In this document: positions 63,880-64,000 of the stretch, one piece after another
Layout: each line of letters begins with the position of its first letter
Position numbering within the stretch: the first letter of the stretch is position 1
Assembly: GCA_025964575.1 (NCBI GenBank)
Contig: JAOPYO010000172.1
Location: 39,087 to 103,086 of the forward strand
DNA from: Actinomycetes bacterium
Lineage (GTDB): Bacteria; Actinomycetota; Actinomycetes; Streptosporangiales; Streptosporangiaceae
Reading direction: 5' to 3'
Length of the DNA stretch: 64,000 nt
Notes under the pieces: model-generated
Seen by the model: only the letters and a program-made list of their open reading frames with translations
What the model was told of the DNA's origin: nothing
The model's database searches: none
Position numbers and translations under genes: made by a program

Positions 63880-64000
63880 GTGCGTTCAGATGAGCCCCCA
63901 ACACGGCAGCAGCCGGAGTACGCTGCTTTCGCCGGGAGAGGTCCGAGGCCGTACGACACGTCCGCAAGCCAGGAGATCGGCCAGTCCCGGAACTACCCGT
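63880..64000 (+). CDS. Start of a Gln-rich protein, cut by the window end
   Basis: GTG at 63880 opens a frame through the window end: VRSDEPPTRQQPEYAAFAGR, then PYDTSASQEIGQSRN. Composition (Gln, Pro, Tyr) resembles a disordered N-terminus of a coiled-coil or membrane protein. Another frame from the ATG at 63890 gives an implausible Ser/Arg-rich sequence. No ribosome site is seen. The family cannot be told from 40 residues. Confidence 0.4.
   Translation, partial: MRSDEPPTRQQPEYAAFAGRGPRPYDTSASQEIGQSRNYP

Overview
This window is high-GC actinobacterial DNA. The third-codon-position GC bias, frequent GTG starts, SigE-family sigma factor, DUF2017/ClpS/Mec+/CysO/CysM block and MEDS-type partner-switch proteins point to a filamentous actinomycete, most likely Streptosporangiales. 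The genus cannot be fixed from the sequence alone. I see no rRNA, CRISPR array, complete insertion sequence or prophage. Nearly all of it is chromosomal coding sequence, with about 66 protein genes and one tRNA.

Region by region. 1-4.2 kb: a catabolic island with a Baeyer-Villiger-type flavin monooxygenase, two TetR regulators and a diiron ferritin-like protein; a 37-bp perfect palindrome lies in front of the last. 4.2-13.2 kb: a phosphopantetheinyl transferase, an ATP-dependent DNA ligase, several membrane or secreted proteins of unknown role, a Cds1-like PLP enzyme and a site-2 protease. 13.3-18 kb: a GntR/FadR-type regulator divergent from a glutamine synthetase-like ligase / aldehyde dehydrogenase / SDR operon, with a clear promoter overlapped by a dyad operator. 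18-22.6 kb: a tandem glycine riboswitch followed by gcvT, gcvH, glyA and sdaA, a glycine to serine to pyruvate route without gcvP. 22.7-30.3 kb: CsbD, an M20 amidohydrolase, purU, an esterase lipoprotein, an alanine-racemase-fold enzyme, a PfkB kinase, a Bcp peroxiredoxin and tRNA-Leu(UAG).

30.3-35.5 kb is the most unusual part. A two-gene module (MEDS-STAS followed by MEDS-HATPase) occurs twice in tandem, and the first MEDS-STAS copy has lost its middle. Beside it lie a SigE-family sigma factor, a membrane protein overlapping it, and a Pro/Thr-rich anchored protein. 35.6-46.5 kb matches the mycobacterial Rv1330c-Rv1341 neighbourhood: rdgB, rph, an MBL phosphodiesterase, murI, cysM, cysO, mec, DUF2017, clpS and pncB, then pncA and a gluconokinase. 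The 5' end of pncA has been partly duplicated into a short coupled leader ORF.

46.5-64 kb: a helicase, an M43 protease, AlgH, an LPXTG-like surface protein, malic enzyme and a cytidylate-kinase-like protein. A CoA-ester group follows: an isobutyryl-CoA mutase large subunit with the Phe/Gln signature, a MeaB GTPase, a thiolase and methylmalonyl-CoA epimerase. An ABC-like ATPase that lacks most catalytic motifs except the Walker boxes is paired with a permease. Long hairpins, several carrying TGATC cores, close many transcription units.

Best candidates for something undescribed: the duplicated and decaying MEDS switch, the degenerate ABC pair, several Shine-Dalgarno-led micro-ORFs (5232-5267, 30346-30486, 42347-42451), the pncA leader duplication, and the 37-bp palindrome controlling the diiron oxygenase locus.
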